A stretch of DNA of 64,000 nt from Muscardinus avellanarius (GCA_963383645.1 OY726560.1:83424593-83488592); one strand, 5' to 3'. Positions 10,902 through 22,020 are shown, numbered from the stretch's first letter. The notes: generated by a model not told the origin, from the sequence alone. Translations and numbers: made by a program.

Positions 10902-11235
10902 AGAAAACTAATTTTCGGATTTTTTTTTTTTTTTTTTTTTGCGGTACTGGAGATGGAACCCAGGGTAGTCTACCTTTGAGCTACACCCCCAGACTTATTT
11001 TTAATTTTCTTTATTTCTTTCCTTTCTTTCTTTCTTTTTTGGTGGTATTGGGGATGGAACCCAGGGGCCTTCTACCTCCAGGCTATACTCCCAGATCTAT
11101 TTTATATTTTATTTGGAAACAGGGTCTCTTAAGCCAGCTGAGGCTGGCTTCGAACCTGCATGATCCTCCTGTCTCTGCCTCCCAAGCGTGGGGATTACAA
11201 GTGTGCGCCACCACGCCCGGCTCCAAGACTTATCT

Positions 11236-11293
<58 letters not shown>

Positions 11294-11685
11294 TTCCTTC
11301 CTTCCTTCCTTCCTTCCTTTCTTTTTCTTTCTTTCTTTCTTTCTTTTTGGTGGTATTGGGGGTGGAACCCAGGGGCCTTCTACCTCCAGGCTATACTCCC
11401 AGACCTATTTTATATTTTATTTGGAAACAGTGTCTCTTAAGCCAGCTGAGACTGGCTTCGAACCTGCGCGATCCTCCTGTCTCCGCCTCCCAAGCATGGG
11501 GATTACAAGCGTGTGCCACCATGCCCGGCTTTATTCTTTATTTTGAAACAGGGTCTCACTGATTTGCAAAGGACCTCACTAAGTAGTAGCTGAGGCTGTC
11601 TGTGAACCTGGATCCTCCTGTCTCAGCCTCCCAAATGCTGGGATTACAAGCGTGCACCACCAGGCCCGGCTAGAAAACTAATTTT
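10902..11685 (-). repeat. Triple-nested MEN SINE cluster
   Basis: An outer type A SINE (10916-11038 and 11531-11671) is flanked by AGAAAACTAATTTT at 10902-10915 and 11672-11685. Two type B SINEs are inserted into its middle in the same orientation (about 11039-11222 and 11347-11530). The (CTTT)n(CCTT)n tract between them (11233-11346) is the expanded tail of one insert. Confidence 0.85.
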
Positions 11686-11831
11686 AAACAAGAGCAACAT
11701 CCCAATTAAAACAGGCATGCAGGCAGATGAACATTCAGTTACACTGCCCAGATCACAGAGATGCAGAGGAAGTCACAGCTGCACTCCACTTTCTAGTGCT
11801 TCTCCCTCCCCAGGAGTAGCCAGCACTAAGA
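11686..11831. other. Unassigned unique sequence
   Basis: No recognised feature between two SINE clusters. Confidence 0.4.
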
Positions 11832-12271
11832 TTTTTGTTGTTGTTGTTGTTGTTACTGGGGATAGAACCCAGGGTCACTGGACCTCTGAACGACATCCCC
11901 AGCCCTATTTTTTAGCCTTTTTATTTTTATTTATTTTATTTTATTTTATTGCGGTACTGGGGGTGGAACCCATGGGCTTTTCTACCTCCGGGCTATACTT
12001 CCAAACTTATTTTATACCTTATTTGGAAACAGGGTCTCACTAAGGAGCCTCACTGAGTAGCTGAGGCTGGCTTTGATCCTGTGCAATTCTCCTGTCTCAG
12101 CCTCCCAAGTGCTGAGATTACAAGCGTGCGCCACCACGCCCGGCCTAGTCTTTTTATTTTTGAAACAGGGTCTCACTGAGTTGTGAAGGGCCTTCCTAAG
12201 TAGCTGAGTCTGTCCTCCAGTCTCCGCCTCCCAAATGGTGGGATGTCAAGCATGTGCCACCACATCCAGCT
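11832..12271 (-). repeat. Nested pair of MEN SINEs with inner TSD
   Basis: An older outer copy with a (GTT)n tail is interrupted by a younger copy at 11930-12145. TAGCCTTTTTATTTTT (11913-11928) and TAGTCTTTTTATTTTT (12146-12161) flank the inner copy. Confidence 0.85.
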
Positions 12272-12880
12272 TCAATATTAAAATCTTATCTTTCCAGAAT
12301 TGCTTTATTTTAAAAACATATAAGTAGCTTTAGATTAAAACACAGGCTTTGTATGTGTATCTAAAAGTCATTAGATGATATGCATGATTTTACCTTTTAC
12401 TTCAAAAATGGTGCAGAAATCTTTTACAGTTTGGGTTACTCTATCTTACTCATTTTAATAGTTGGATAGCATCTTATAGTTAAGATACTTTGATCCAAAT
12501 AGTTATAATAGTAATAGTAAGCCTATTTGCCATCCCCTAGAGTCCATAATAGAATAACAGATTTGATTATATAAAAGCTTCTAAACTTCTGAACCACAAG
12601 AGATAATTTAAACCAGGTTGCCCCCTGGCTAAGAATGGGCAAATTTAAGTGTACATAAAAATATTAACTGTAATGCACTGGAACACATCAAATATGTATA
12701 AATCTATGAAATTTATAATGATGCTCAAAACTCACATTACTTCTAGAAGATAGTTTTTAAAAGTGATAATAAGGAGAAAGAATCATATTTTTTATCCTAA
12801 CTTTCCCATACAAATAGTACTTCAGGGTAATCTAATAGTTGTTAAGGAAAATCTTTTCTTTAAAAAATTGACCAGTGTTC
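12272..12880. other. AT-rich unassigned sequence
   Basis: No confident repeat or exon. Some stretches feel like old LINE sequence but cannot be assigned by eye. Confidence 0.35.
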
Positions 12881-12883
12881 TGG

Positions 12884-13076
12884 GTACAGTGGCACACAGC
12901 TGTAATCCTAGCTACTTGGGAGCTGGACTGGAGGAGTGCAAGTTTGAGACTGCATCAGCAACTTAGCAAGACCTGTCTCATAAAACAAAAACAAACAAAC
13001 GAACAAAATGAATAGGAATACAGCTCACTAGTAGAGTGCCCCTGGTTTAAATCTCCAGTATTCACCCATCCCTGCA
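12884..13076 (+). repeat. MEN SINE, diverged
   Basis: An old plus-strand copy from TCTGGGTACAGTGGCACAC to CTCCAGTATTC. The middle tail is (AAAC)n-like. Confidence 0.75.
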
Positions 13077-13199
13077 AAGTTTATCAGCTAACATATAAAT
13101 AGTAGAGAAATCACACCACATACACTATATATTTAGATATACACATTCAAGTGACATATGAAAAATGGTTCAGTTTGCCAAAAGTAAATCTAGAAGATT

Positions 13200-14040
13200 A
13201 TGGGCATCCTTAGTGGAGTATCAGTGTCGGAGGACAGTGAGATGTCCCCACCTGAGAGGACAAAGGAAATGTGTGAGCCGACGGAGTCTATAAATACTGA
13301 CAAAGCCCATCAACAGATGAGTGGATTGCAAAATTATGGGAAATACACACAATGGAATTCTATTCAGCTATAAAGAAGAATAAGATAATAGCATTTGCAA
13401 GAAGATGGAAGGAACTGGAGAACATTATGTTAAGTGAGATTAGTCAAGCACAGAAAGAGAAGGGACGTATGTTTTCTCTAATATGCCCAAGCTAGGGAGT
13501 AGTGGTAATACCAGAAGGACTCCAGATGATGGAGGGGAAATCTCAGCAAAGCTTGAATGGAAGGATAGGAGAGGAAGAAAGCTGAGGTTGTTCAATGGAG
13601 GAGCTACATACGAATATGTGTAACAGCATAAATACAACATGATTAACCTGGACACTCTCTACTGGGGGAGAGGGAAAGGGAGGGGGAAGGACATGAAGCA
13701 TAATCTAAATGTACACCACTCTCAATATGTTCCACTTATAAAAAATAAAATAATTAAATAAATTAAAATAAATAAATAAAAATAAATACTGACAAAGCAA
13801 AGTGAAGATGAAATGTGATCCAAGAGTAAGGAAGAACGGGTGAAGGAAAGTCCAGATGATGCTGTGTCCACAGATGAAGGCGTCACGCCCACATCACTAA
13901 CGTGCCCGGGTGGGGAGTGGGTGGGACGTGGAGGGAAACACTCCACGTGCTGTGTGCATGTGTCTCTATCACTATGAACCTCACTAGGATGTATAATTAT
14001 AATGCACCAAGAAAAACGTTAAAAGAGAATAAAGAATAAA
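13200..14040 (+). mobile_element. Older L1-type 3' end hosting a younger L1
   Basis: Flanks at 13200-13306 and 13782-14040 belong to one L1-like 3' end, which finishes ATGTATAATTATAATGCACC-AAGAAAAA plus an A-rich tail. Related 3' ends recur at 17210-17270, 21440-21850 and 43930-44022. Confidence 0.55.
13290..13798 (+). mobile_element. 5'-truncated L1 with ORF2 C-terminus and perfect 17-bp TSD
   Basis: The insert (13307-13781) keeps the last 62 codons of L1 ORF2 in an uninterrupted frame (13307-13492, TAG at 13493-13495). It includes the ME[YF]YSAIK-type C-terminal motif starting at the ATG at 13352. The 3' UTR and poly(A) follow. ATAAATACTGACAAAGC is repeated exactly at 13290-13306 and 13782-13798. 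The 3' UTR closely matches the copy at 422-748, so the same L1 lineage made both. Confidence 0.88.
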
Positions 14041-14144
14041 GTGTACGTCACAATCGTGCTCGGAGAAGAGGTCACATTAAAACCAGGTGTCCCTTTTTAC
14101 CTACCAAATTGGAAAAAACTCAAGAGTTATATCCATTGTAAATC

Positions 14145-14345
14145 GGGGTTTGGGGAATCGGGTTTAATCCCAGCTCTGGTGCTGATTAGTTGTGTGACCT
14201 TGGAGAGCCCCTTCCCTCTGTAGACCACGGCCCGGGATGAGCGCCCACAGGCTAGGTGAGCTTCAGCCATGCTAGTAAGGCAGGCCCGCTGTGCCGGTGA
14301 CACACGGTGAACGCTCGACAAGCGTTTGCTATGGTCACTCCTGTG
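14145..14345 (+). repeat. MIR SINE
   Basis: GGTTTAATCCCAGCTCTGGTGC, GATTAGTTGTGTGACCTTGG and GTGAACGCTCGACAAGCGTTTGCT match the MIR order: tRNA-like head, core and 3' end. Confidence 0.7.
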
Positions 14346-14504
14346 TGATCGATCAGAGCAGCCGTTCTGAATAGGATCCCTTCGTGAATTCCTTTCTTGG
14401 CCGTCCTTGTTAGCTTTATGCCTTCTTATTCAGTTCTGCTTTACACTAAGCTTGAAAGATTTCCATCTGTCAATGCAGCAAAATACTAGAATCACTTGTT
14501 ATTT

Positions 14505-14727
14505 AAAGATACACTAGGCCGGGCGTGGTGGCGCACGCTTTTAACCCGCGCTTGGGAGGCGGAGACAGGAGGATCGCGCAGGTTCTAAGCCAGCCGCGCT
14601 GGAGTAAGAGACCCTGTTTCAAAAATATAAAATAGGTCTGGGAGTATAGCCTGGAGGTAGAAGGGCTTCCAGGAACCCCAGTACCACTACCAAAAAAAAA
14701 AAAAAAAAAAAAAAAAGATACACTAGG
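14505..14727 (+). repeat. MEN SINE type B with TSD
   Basis: A young type B copy at 14518-14713 ends in AGGAACCCCAGTACC and a long A tail. AAAGATACACTAGG is repeated at 14505 and 14714. Confidence 0.92.
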
Positions 14728-14844
14728 ACTGAGGGAATCATCTGAGCCTACTCATCTTTCCTAGGGATAAATCTGTTAATACTTTTTTCCTTTCATACAG
14801 TTTCTTTATGTGATTCAGAATTTTTTAGTTTTACCAACTGGGTG

Positions 14845-15014
14845 GAATGAAGCAGCCTCTAAGCTACACCCCCAGCCCTTTTTATTTTTTCTTTTGAAAC
14901 ATCTCATTAAGTTGCTAAGCGTCTCACTAAGTTGCTGAGGATGGCCTCAAACCCGTGATCCTGTCTCAGCCTCCCAAGTACTGGGATTACAAGTGTGCAC
15001 CATCATGCCTGGCA
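14845..15014 (-). repeat. MEN SINE, internally deleted
   Basis: A minus-strand copy from CTCTAAGCTACACCCCCAG to CATGCCTGGC. Its right-half start is eroded. Confidence 0.75.
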
Positions 15015-15660
15015 CAAATCCTAAACTTAATGCCTTAAGTGACCTCTATTTCTTCAAATCCTTTCTGAATATACAGGTGGGACATTACAGCATAGCTAGG
15101 TAATTACTTCTAACATCATCTATATCCTGCAGATCCTTATACGGCTCTTTTAATTTCTCATTTCTTTTACCTCTAAATTGCAATGCATAAGCCTGCCATC
15201 CATTTTCTGGGCTCCTATACTATCATTAGATGCAAGAGCCTCTCAGCCTGGCCTCTTGCCTCACAGTTGTCTGCTCCCTCCTCTCTGTGGTGTCTAATTC
15301 TTTAGCTGTATCGAAAGGATTCTTTAATGTCTCAATAAACATAAGAAGGCTAACAAGAGAGGGATGATATCTGTTATACCAGAAGTGTCATACATAAACA
15401 CATAAAAAGGTTCTATAGCACCCTGATACCAGGGAGAACAGAAATGGAGCAGAGACAGCTCCCCATGCCTATCCTGTCCATCATTACTATCAGACTTTTG
15501 TTACAAGAGGCTGCAAAATTAATGTGAGATTTGACTTTCATTCTATTCTGACATTGAAGAAGTTACTAATGATGATAAATATATCAGCCATACCAGCTTG
15601 ACTACAGACAAGCAGTCTCCCTCCTAACTTGTAAGGTATCAGACTTTCTCTTGCATCATA
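15015..15660. other. Unassigned unique sequence
   Basis: No repeat or exon recognised. Confidence 0.4.
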
Positions 15661-15665
15661 CCAGG

Positions 15666-15887
15666 ATATGTGTGTGTGTGTGTGTGTGTGCGCGCACGCA
15701 TGCGCGCACACACATGCAAGTGCGCATATATAATATATATCGTAATGGGGATTGAGCCCTGCCCTCTTTAGTTTTTATTTTGAAACAGCGCCTTGCTAAG
15801 GTGCTGAGGCTGGCCTTGAACCTGTGGTTCTCCTGTCTTGGCCTCTCATGTACTGGGATTATAGAGGTGCACCACCACACCTGGCTC
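15666..15887 (-). repeat. MEN SINE with (TG)n/(CG)-mixed tail
   Basis: (TG)n followed by alternating CG/CA dinucleotides (15667-15730) forms the tail of a minus-strand SINE. CCAGGAT occurs on both sides. Confidence 0.75.
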
Positions 15888-16559
15888 CCAGGATGCTCTT
15901 TTTATACTTTCTTTTCTTAGTTGCGTCCTGCTTTGCCTCTGTGCTTTGCTGGTGCTCTGCCTTTGGAACAAAGCCATTTGTTTTCATTTCACTGCTTCCC
16001 TGAGAACTGTGGGACCTTGCTGCATAGGACGCACAGAGATTTTGCAGGAACACTCCCGTCCACGGCCTCAAGCGCCTCTGCGTGCCCTCGTGCTCCGAGG
16101 TAGCATGTCTGTGGACTGGGCAGGTGTGTTCCAGTTTGCTCTTGCTTTCACCCTCTGCTATTCCTGCCTTCTAGGTCTCCTCTGTCCCTGGAAAAGCTTG
16201 TGCTGAGGCTGCTTTGTTCTGGATACAGAATGTTTTTATCACCTTCACACCAGCACCTGGGGTGTGCCTATAGCAAGGTGGCAGAGAAACTGAGTCTCAA
16301 CTGCGGGTGCAGGTGCCCTCCCGGCCTCCTGCCCAAGCCTCTCACCTCTGGCAGAAATGGAAGGAGTCAAGTGAATGGAGAGAGGAGGGAAAAAGGAGAC
16401 GCCTCGTGGTAGAGTGGACTGACTTGTTTCTAAGAGGGCATAGATCTGATTCTGCCTGGGCCTGAGGGAGGGTTGATGAGGATCGGCCATTTGGCTTCCA
16501 GGCTGATCACTCCACAGGATGTGGGCTGCTTATTTTCTCTCATTCAAGAATCCACACAA
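15888..16559. other. Unassigned GC-moderate sequence
   Basis: Several short open frames overlap here on both strands, none with a recognisable domain. No repeat is evident. Confidence 0.4.
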
Positions 16560-16860
16560 TGAGCTTGAAAACAGACACACACACAGCAACCACAGGGCCG
16601 GCTGCATGCTTGCTCCCTTCTCCCTGGGCTTAGCTGCCTCCTCTGAAAATAGCAACAGGTAAATGCTGCTTTCTCTGAATCACATCCTCCTAGCACAACA
16701 CAGGATCACCTGATGCTAATTAAGCCACAAACAGGCCTCTGCCTGTGAGGCTGCCACCTGTTATTATTAGCTGCTGGGAAATGAGCTGAATCCCGGTCAA
16801 CAGCGAGGCTCCTGTTTTGTTCAGTAGGACGCTGAGATGAGCCAATTTCAAGTTTGAAAG
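16560..16860. promoter_or_regulatory. Candidate conserved noncoding element / enhancer
   Basis: About 300 bp without repeats, rich in developmental-type motifs. These are E-boxes CAGGTA near 16657, CACCTG near 16707 and CACCTG near 16755, a homeodomain core CTAATTAA near 16717 and TTATTATTAG near 16762. Conservation was not tested, so this is inference from motif texture. Confidence 0.3.
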
Positions 16861-16929
16861 GATGCTGGCATGTCAACCTGTGGCTTGGCCAATGCCAGAT
16901 AAAAGCTCATCTCAGCACCGAGTCTGCGG

Positions 16930-17275
16930 GATCGGCCGGACTCAGAAAATCAAAAGCAGCTTATTTTCGCTCATATGTGGAAGCTGGCGGGGGTGGAGGG
17001 GGGAGAGAGACCTCATGCACATGGGAGAGAGACCAGGAGAGCAGCCAAGAGGACTGGGGAGGGAGGAGGGGAGAAAAGGGGACTGTGGGGTGGGAACAGA
17101 CTGTCATGGGCATTAACAAATGTCGATGAATGAGGCACAGGGAGGGAGATGGGAGTAGAAAGGGGAGCTATGAAGAAGGAAGAGAGCAAATAATGTCCAA
17201 TGCATGTATGAATGCATCCCTATAAACTGCACGATCATGTACAATGCACCAGTTAAAAATTATAAAGAAAAGCCC
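16930..17275 (+). mobile_element. L1 3' end fragment, diverged
   Basis: TTTTCGCTCATATGTGGAAGC is the typical end of mammalian L1 ORF2. A purine-rich 3' UTR follows (GGGGAGGGAGGAGGGGAGA) and then GATCATGTACAATGCACC with an A-rich end. Confidence 0.6.
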
Positions 17276-17379
17276 ATCTCACTTCAGGTCATGAATTACA
17301 GACTTCAGCACAAATAGACCAAAATCATATCAAAGCTGTATCTTCCACTATATATGATACATAAAGCCGGGCAGCATCT

Positions 17380-17602
17380 GGTAGCTAGTGGGGTTTTTGT
17401 GGTGGTGGTGGTGGTGGTATTGGGATTTAACCCAGGGGCTTTCTACCTCTGTGCTATACCTCCAGCCCTTTTTATTTTGAAACAGGATCTTGCTGAGTTG
17501 TTGAGGTTCTTTCTAAGTGGCTGGGGCTGGCCCTAAACCTGCGATCCTTCTGTCTCAGCCCCCCTAGTACCAGGATTACAGGCATGCCCAACCATGCCTG
17601 GC
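17380..17602 (-). repeat. MEN SINE with (GTG)n tail
   Basis: A minus-strand copy with a (GTG)n-type tail at 17396-17420 and a B1-like end CCATGCCTGGCTG. Confidence 0.8.
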
Positions 17603-18170
17603 TGCAAGTGGGTTTCATATTTTACCTCCGTGCACAACTATGAGTTTCTAAAAATTGCTGCATTCGGTCTCTATTGTCTGAATCATTTGGGGGCTGTTTG
17701 AAGAAAAAGTTCATTCATTGTTGTTCTAGTAGAAGTCAACTGAAAGCTTAATAGTAACAAAGGACTGTTTTGTGTTAGAATTACTTCCAGATGGATGCTC
17801 ACACATGTCATCATCTTTTAAGAAAAATTGCTTAAGCATGGGACCATCTGTTTTTTAGTGACTTATAATGGAAATCTTTACACTTCTGTTTATAGAGCTG
17901 TTGCCAAATTTGTAAGCCTCTGGAGGTTTTAAGACGCGGAAAGCTTTAAGACTGTAATAAGAGCCTCTCCCTCTTCTCTTCTGTTGTTATTAAGTGAATA
18001 TTGTAAAACTCAACTTTTACGATTGCTTTTTGAGAAATATCAGAAATAATATAAATATGATATGATCTGAAGGAAATTAATAAATTATGCCTGCTTTTAC
18101 TCCTACTTTCTTAATAGTACCCAATAATCAAGGAGCATTTTGAAAGCACTGACTAAAATTCTTTTCCTAG
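17603..18170. other. Unassigned unique AT-rich sequence
   Basis: No repeat recognised. It immediately precedes the candidate exon at 18171. Confidence 0.4.
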
Positions 18171-18214
18171 GCTTTTGGTATCCCAGGAAACCATGGGAAT
18201 TCCTCAAGGATACT
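18171..18214 (+). other. Candidate cassette/micro-exon (44 bp)
   Basis: A branch-point-like CACTGACTAA lies about 20 bp before a pyrimidine-rich acceptor (TTCTTTTCCTAG, AG at 18169-18170). The segment ends in a perfect donor, GATACT/GTAAGTAGG (GT at 18215). Length 44 is not a multiple of three. The three signals together are stronger than most chance pairs, but no protein or transcript is recognised. Confidence 0.3.
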
Positions 18215-19142
18215 GTAAGTAGGATGCAGCTCCGGGGAAGACTATACCTCTGGGCACCTCTGGAAAGTATCACACCCTTATTGAAATCTCTGTCTGCTGG
18301 ACTGCTTCAGGGCTTCTCTGAAGACGGCGCTGGGCAGTCATTAACAATTTACAAGAGAGCAACTTCGGGTTTTTAGTGTTTCCCAGCATGGGGAAGGCAA
18401 CCTGATGAGAATTTCAGAGCAATCATTGTAAATTATAGAAAAAGCAGGCAAAGTTATTACAGGATGGAAAAATGAACATCTAAATGTGGATTCACGGTCT
18501 CTCTAGATAAACCCACCAATTCTCGTGCTTTCTTTGCCTGGGGAAACAGCATTATCTTTCCAATTGTTGAAGGAAGAGGTTATCTTCAGCTTCTCCCACT
18601 TTGAATGCATTAACAAAACCAGGTAGGTGAAGTCTCCAGCTCCCAACTCTTTCCTTTCCACTGACCCTCTTCGATGTGCAGAAGTCTCCCTGTCAATCAC
18701 TCTGCCCCCATTCTCACTTGGGACAATTAGAAAAAGGATAAAATTCTGGTAGGAGCTACGAGGGCATGCTCCTCCTCTCTCAGTGGACTCTGTGGTGACG
18801 CTTGGTGGGGGGTGGCTTTCGGGGAGTGTGCATTGCTTGGAAAACACCTTTCCTTTGTGCAGAGTGGGACTGTAATGAGTACCGAGGAAAGAAGGGCAGG
18901 CTGCCCACAATGCTTAGCGCCGAGGCTGCTGGGTGCTCTGACCTAGGTCGGCAGGGTTAGAGCTGGCAAAGATCATGTGCAGAAATCAGCTGGGAATGCG
19001 GTTTGCTCTTTTGTTTCTTGGGTGCTGTTCTTCAGGGACCTAAATGCTATAAAAGGTGGCAACCTGGAGTGCCACGATGAGTTTAGAATGGATCCTGCAG
19101 CTGTATAACTAGCATTCTAGACGAGCCAAATCTGCACATTTC
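18215..19142. other. Unassigned unique sequence
   Basis: SINE-free. A 135-codon open frame on the minus strand (18503-18910) has no recognisable domain and I do not call it a gene. Confidence 0.4.
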
Positions 19143-19375
19143 TCTAAACTGATATTTCTCCTTCCCTCCCTCCCTTCGTGGTGCTGGGGATTGAAACCAG
19201 GAACATTCTACCTCTGAATTAAATTCATAGCCCTATTTTATTTTATTTTTTATTTTGAAGCAGGGTCTTGCTAAGTTACACATGCTGGCCCTAAACCTGT
19301 GCTCCTCCTCTCTCAGCCTCTGAAGTACTGGGATTATAGGTATGTGCCAATATATTTGGCTCTAAACTGGCATTT
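19143..19375 (-). repeat. MEN SINE with TSD
   Basis: A copy at 19158-19360 is flanked by TCTAAACTGATATTT and TCTAAACTGGCATTT. The tail is a CCTT/CCCT tract. Confidence 0.82.
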
Positions 19376-19434
19376 GTTTTCCTATAATAATTGTGGGAAG
19401 TCTCTGTATTTGCTCACTGTATTAAAAATATTTT

Positions 19435-19649
19435 GTGTATGTGTGTGTGTGCGTGTGTGTGCATGTGTGTACAGTACTGGGGATTAAACCCAGAGGCTTT
19501 CTATGTCTGAGCTACAGCCCTGCAACTTTTTATTTTTTAATTTTGAAATAGGGTCTTGCTAAGTTGCTAAGGCTGGCTGTTAACCTGAAATCTTCCTGTT
19601 TCAGCCTCTCAAGTCCTGGGATTACAGGTGTGTACCATCATCCCCGGCA
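19435..19649 (-). repeat. MEN SINE with (TG)n tail
   Basis: A minus-strand copy whose tail is (TG)n at 19437-19470. AATATTTT flanks both ends. Confidence 0.8.
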
Positions 19650-20083
19650 CAATATTTTAAGAAGAAACCTCCATTAACTCATTGATGTAGTATATTAGTG
19701 TATTTTTTTCATGGTAGCAGAAAGAATACACTGATATGCACTATATATTGCAGTGCCTAGAATATTGCAGACAATTAAAATGTTGTGTCAAGTGAAATAT
19801 ATAATTACATATGCACATATATACCTATATAAACATATATGCCTACATACACATGCACAATATTGATAACTTGTCTGGTTTATAAATTAACATGCCCATA
19901 TTGATTTAGAGAAAATAAATTTAACTGCCAGTAAATGAAATAATCCATTTGATTCCCCCAGTCAAAAGTATAAACATAATTTTTGTTTTATATTACATTT
20001 TGCATTTATCTTTTCCTTCTCATTCATTGTAGTATCTATAACCGAAGAGTGTCATGATCTGGTGCAAATATTGGAACTCTTAC
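19650..20083. other. AT-rich unassigned sequence
   Basis: Contains a loose TA/CA-rich stretch at 19800-19860. No confident repeat family or exon. Confidence 0.4.
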
Positions 20084-20322
20084 AGGAAATGTGTATTTTT
20101 TTTTTTTTGTGGGTCTGGGGATGGAACCCAGAGGCATTCGACCTCCGAGCTACACCCTCTGCCCTATTTTTTATTCTGTATTTTGAGACAGGGTCTCACT
20201 GAGTTGCAAAGGGCCTCACTAAGTAGCTGAGGCTGTCCGTGAACTGCGATCCTCCTGACTCAGCCTCCTGAATGCTGGGATTACAAGTGTGCACCACCGC
20301 ACCTGGCTAGGAAATGTGTATT
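20084..20322 (-). repeat. MEN SINE type A with perfect TSD
   Basis: A type A copy at 20098-20308. AGGAAATGTGTATT is repeated exactly at 20084-20097 and 20309-20322. Confidence 0.92.
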
Positions 20323-20384
20323 AATACATATATTAATACACAAATACACACACCTATATCCGAATAGTTAAAATAATAAGGAAT

Positions 20385-20808
20385 AGCCGGGCGTGGTGGC
20401 GCACACTTGTAATCCCTGCGCTTGGGACGTGAAGACAGGAGGATCACGCAAGTTCGAAGTCAGCTGCGCTGGTTTAAGAGACCCTGTTTCCAAATAAAAA
20501 TATTTAAAAAATAGCTGGGCGTGGTGGCACACGCTTATAACCCCAGCATTTGGGAGGCTGAGACCAGAGGATCTCGGTTCGCAGACAGCCTCAGCTACTA
20601 AGTGACACCCTCTGCAACTCAGTGAAACCCGGTTTCAAAATAAAAAAATTAAAAAAAAGGGCAGGGGGTGTAGCTCGGAGGTCGAATGCCCCTGGGTTCC
20701 ATCCCCAGACCCGCAATAAATAAATAAATAAATAAATAAATATAAATAAATAGGTTTGGGAGTGTAGCCCAGAGGTAGAAGTATTTCTAGGAACCCCAGT
20801 ACCACCAC

Positions 20809-20843
<35 letters not shown>
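20385..20843 (+). repeat. Type B MEN SINE interrupted by a type A MEN SINE
   Basis: The outer type B (20385-20505 and about 20750-20810) is split at its middle A-rich linker by a type A copy (20514-20717) with an (AAAT)n tail. The outer tail is (AAT)n at 20811-20843. Confidence 0.85.
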
Positions 20844-20847
<4 letters not shown>

Positions 20848-20879
20848 TGCCTAATGACAGCAATTTTTGGTGCAGTCAG

Positions 20880-21440
20880 AACTCTTGTTGCTGATGTGAG
20901 TGTAAATTGGTACAACTACTTTGGAACACTCACAGTGTACTGCTGCAGACCATAGGCACAAGCTCTGACCCCGTCATTGCAGGCTTAGGATATACTCTCC
21001 AGAAAGAATGCACCCAAACATGCATTTGGATCCTGCTCTACCACACAACTGGCCGACAATTTAATCAGATGCAGTAGAATGGACCAGATAAATAGTGGTA
21101 TATCCCTACAATGGAATATTATTCAGCAATGAGAATGACAGATTGATAGTGACCTCAGCACGTGGATCAACCTTACCAACAGTGTTCAGTGAAAGAAGAT
21201 GCAAAAGAGTACAGGATTGTCTCTCCGTTGTGAAGTGCTTGCTTTGTACACAGTGATACCCTAGGTCCAATTCCTAGATCCCCACATATAAAAGAATATA
21301 TACTGTATGGTTCAATTTACAGAAAACACAAATAGACCAAAGAGACGTCAGCCAAATGAGGAGACGAACCAGTAGAGCAGTGGAAGGGACTGGAGGAGGG
21401 GAGAAGGGAGGCTTGAGAAGGAAGCAGTTAAATAAGTTAT
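20880..21440 (+). mobile_element. Ancient L1M-type 3' region with an ID insertion
   Basis: GGTATATCCCTACAATGGAATATTATTCAGC followed by TGGATCAACCTTACC and GTTCAGTGAAAGAAG is a typical old L1M segment. An ID-like SINE (about 21218-21285) separates AAGAGTACAGGATTGT from ATATACTGTATGGTTC. Confidence 0.65.
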
Positions 21441-21850
21441 GTCCTGTATAAGCATCACTGCCAGTCTCGCTAAATCGCAACCCCGTGAGTGGGGAGGGAG
21501 GAGGGGGAGGGAGGGTAAAGTGGAGGAAAATGCACCAGGCGCTTGTATGTGTATTTATATCACTTTGTTTTTTTTGGCATTGGGGATTAAACCTAGAGGC
21601 ATTCTACCTCCAAGTTACACCCCAACCTGATTTTATTTCTTATCTGGAAACATGGTCTCACTAGGTTGCTGAGAGCCTCCATAAGTTGCCGAGGCTGGCT
21701 TTGAACCTGTGATCCTCCTATTTCAGCCTCCCGAGTACTGGGATTACAAGTACTAGCCACCACACCTGGCTTTTGTATCACTTTGATTCTTGCTGTAATG
21801 TATGGTTACAATGCACCAGGGAAAGCATATAAAAATAAAAACAACATAAA
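21441..21850 (+). mobile_element. L1-type 3' end split by a MEN SINE
   Basis: GTGTATTTATATCACTTTG before and GATTCTTGCTGTAATG...GGTTACAATGCACCAGGG after the SINE form one L1-type 3' terminal segment, related to 13900-14040. Confidence 0.5.
21558..21785 (-). repeat. MEN SINE with perfect TSD
   Basis: A copy at 21568-21775. TATCACTTTG is repeated exactly at 21558-21567 and 21776-21785. Confidence 0.9.
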
Positions 21851-21879
21851 CTAGAAAATAGAATAAGAGAAGAGAGATG

Positions 21880-22018
21880 GCCTCTCCATACTGTGTGAAG
21901 ATGTGAGCATATGGCAAGCTGCAAACCAGAGTGTGGCCCTCACCAGAACCCAGCTGTGCTGGCGGGCACCCAACTTCTACAACAACTTCCACAACTGTTA
22001 GGCATACATTTCTGCTGT
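21880..22018 (+). repeat. MaLR LTR fragment
   Basis: GTGTGAAGATGTGAGCATATGG...CCCTCACCAGAACCCAGCTGTGCTGGC...CAACTTCCACAACTGTTAGGC resembles the second half of a MaLR LTR. Confidence 0.6.
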
Positions 22019-22020
22019 TG

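Noticed and set aside
10976..11562. Open frames of 124-154 codons rich in Phe-Leu-Ser
   Set aside because: They translate the SINE cluster and its CTTT/CCTT tract. The recurring GG-TG-PGSPSTSG-like string found in many frames is just the type B SINE.
18503..18910. 135-codon minus-strand open frame
   Set aside because: No recognisable domain and no supporting signals. This length is expected occasionally by chance in 64 kb.
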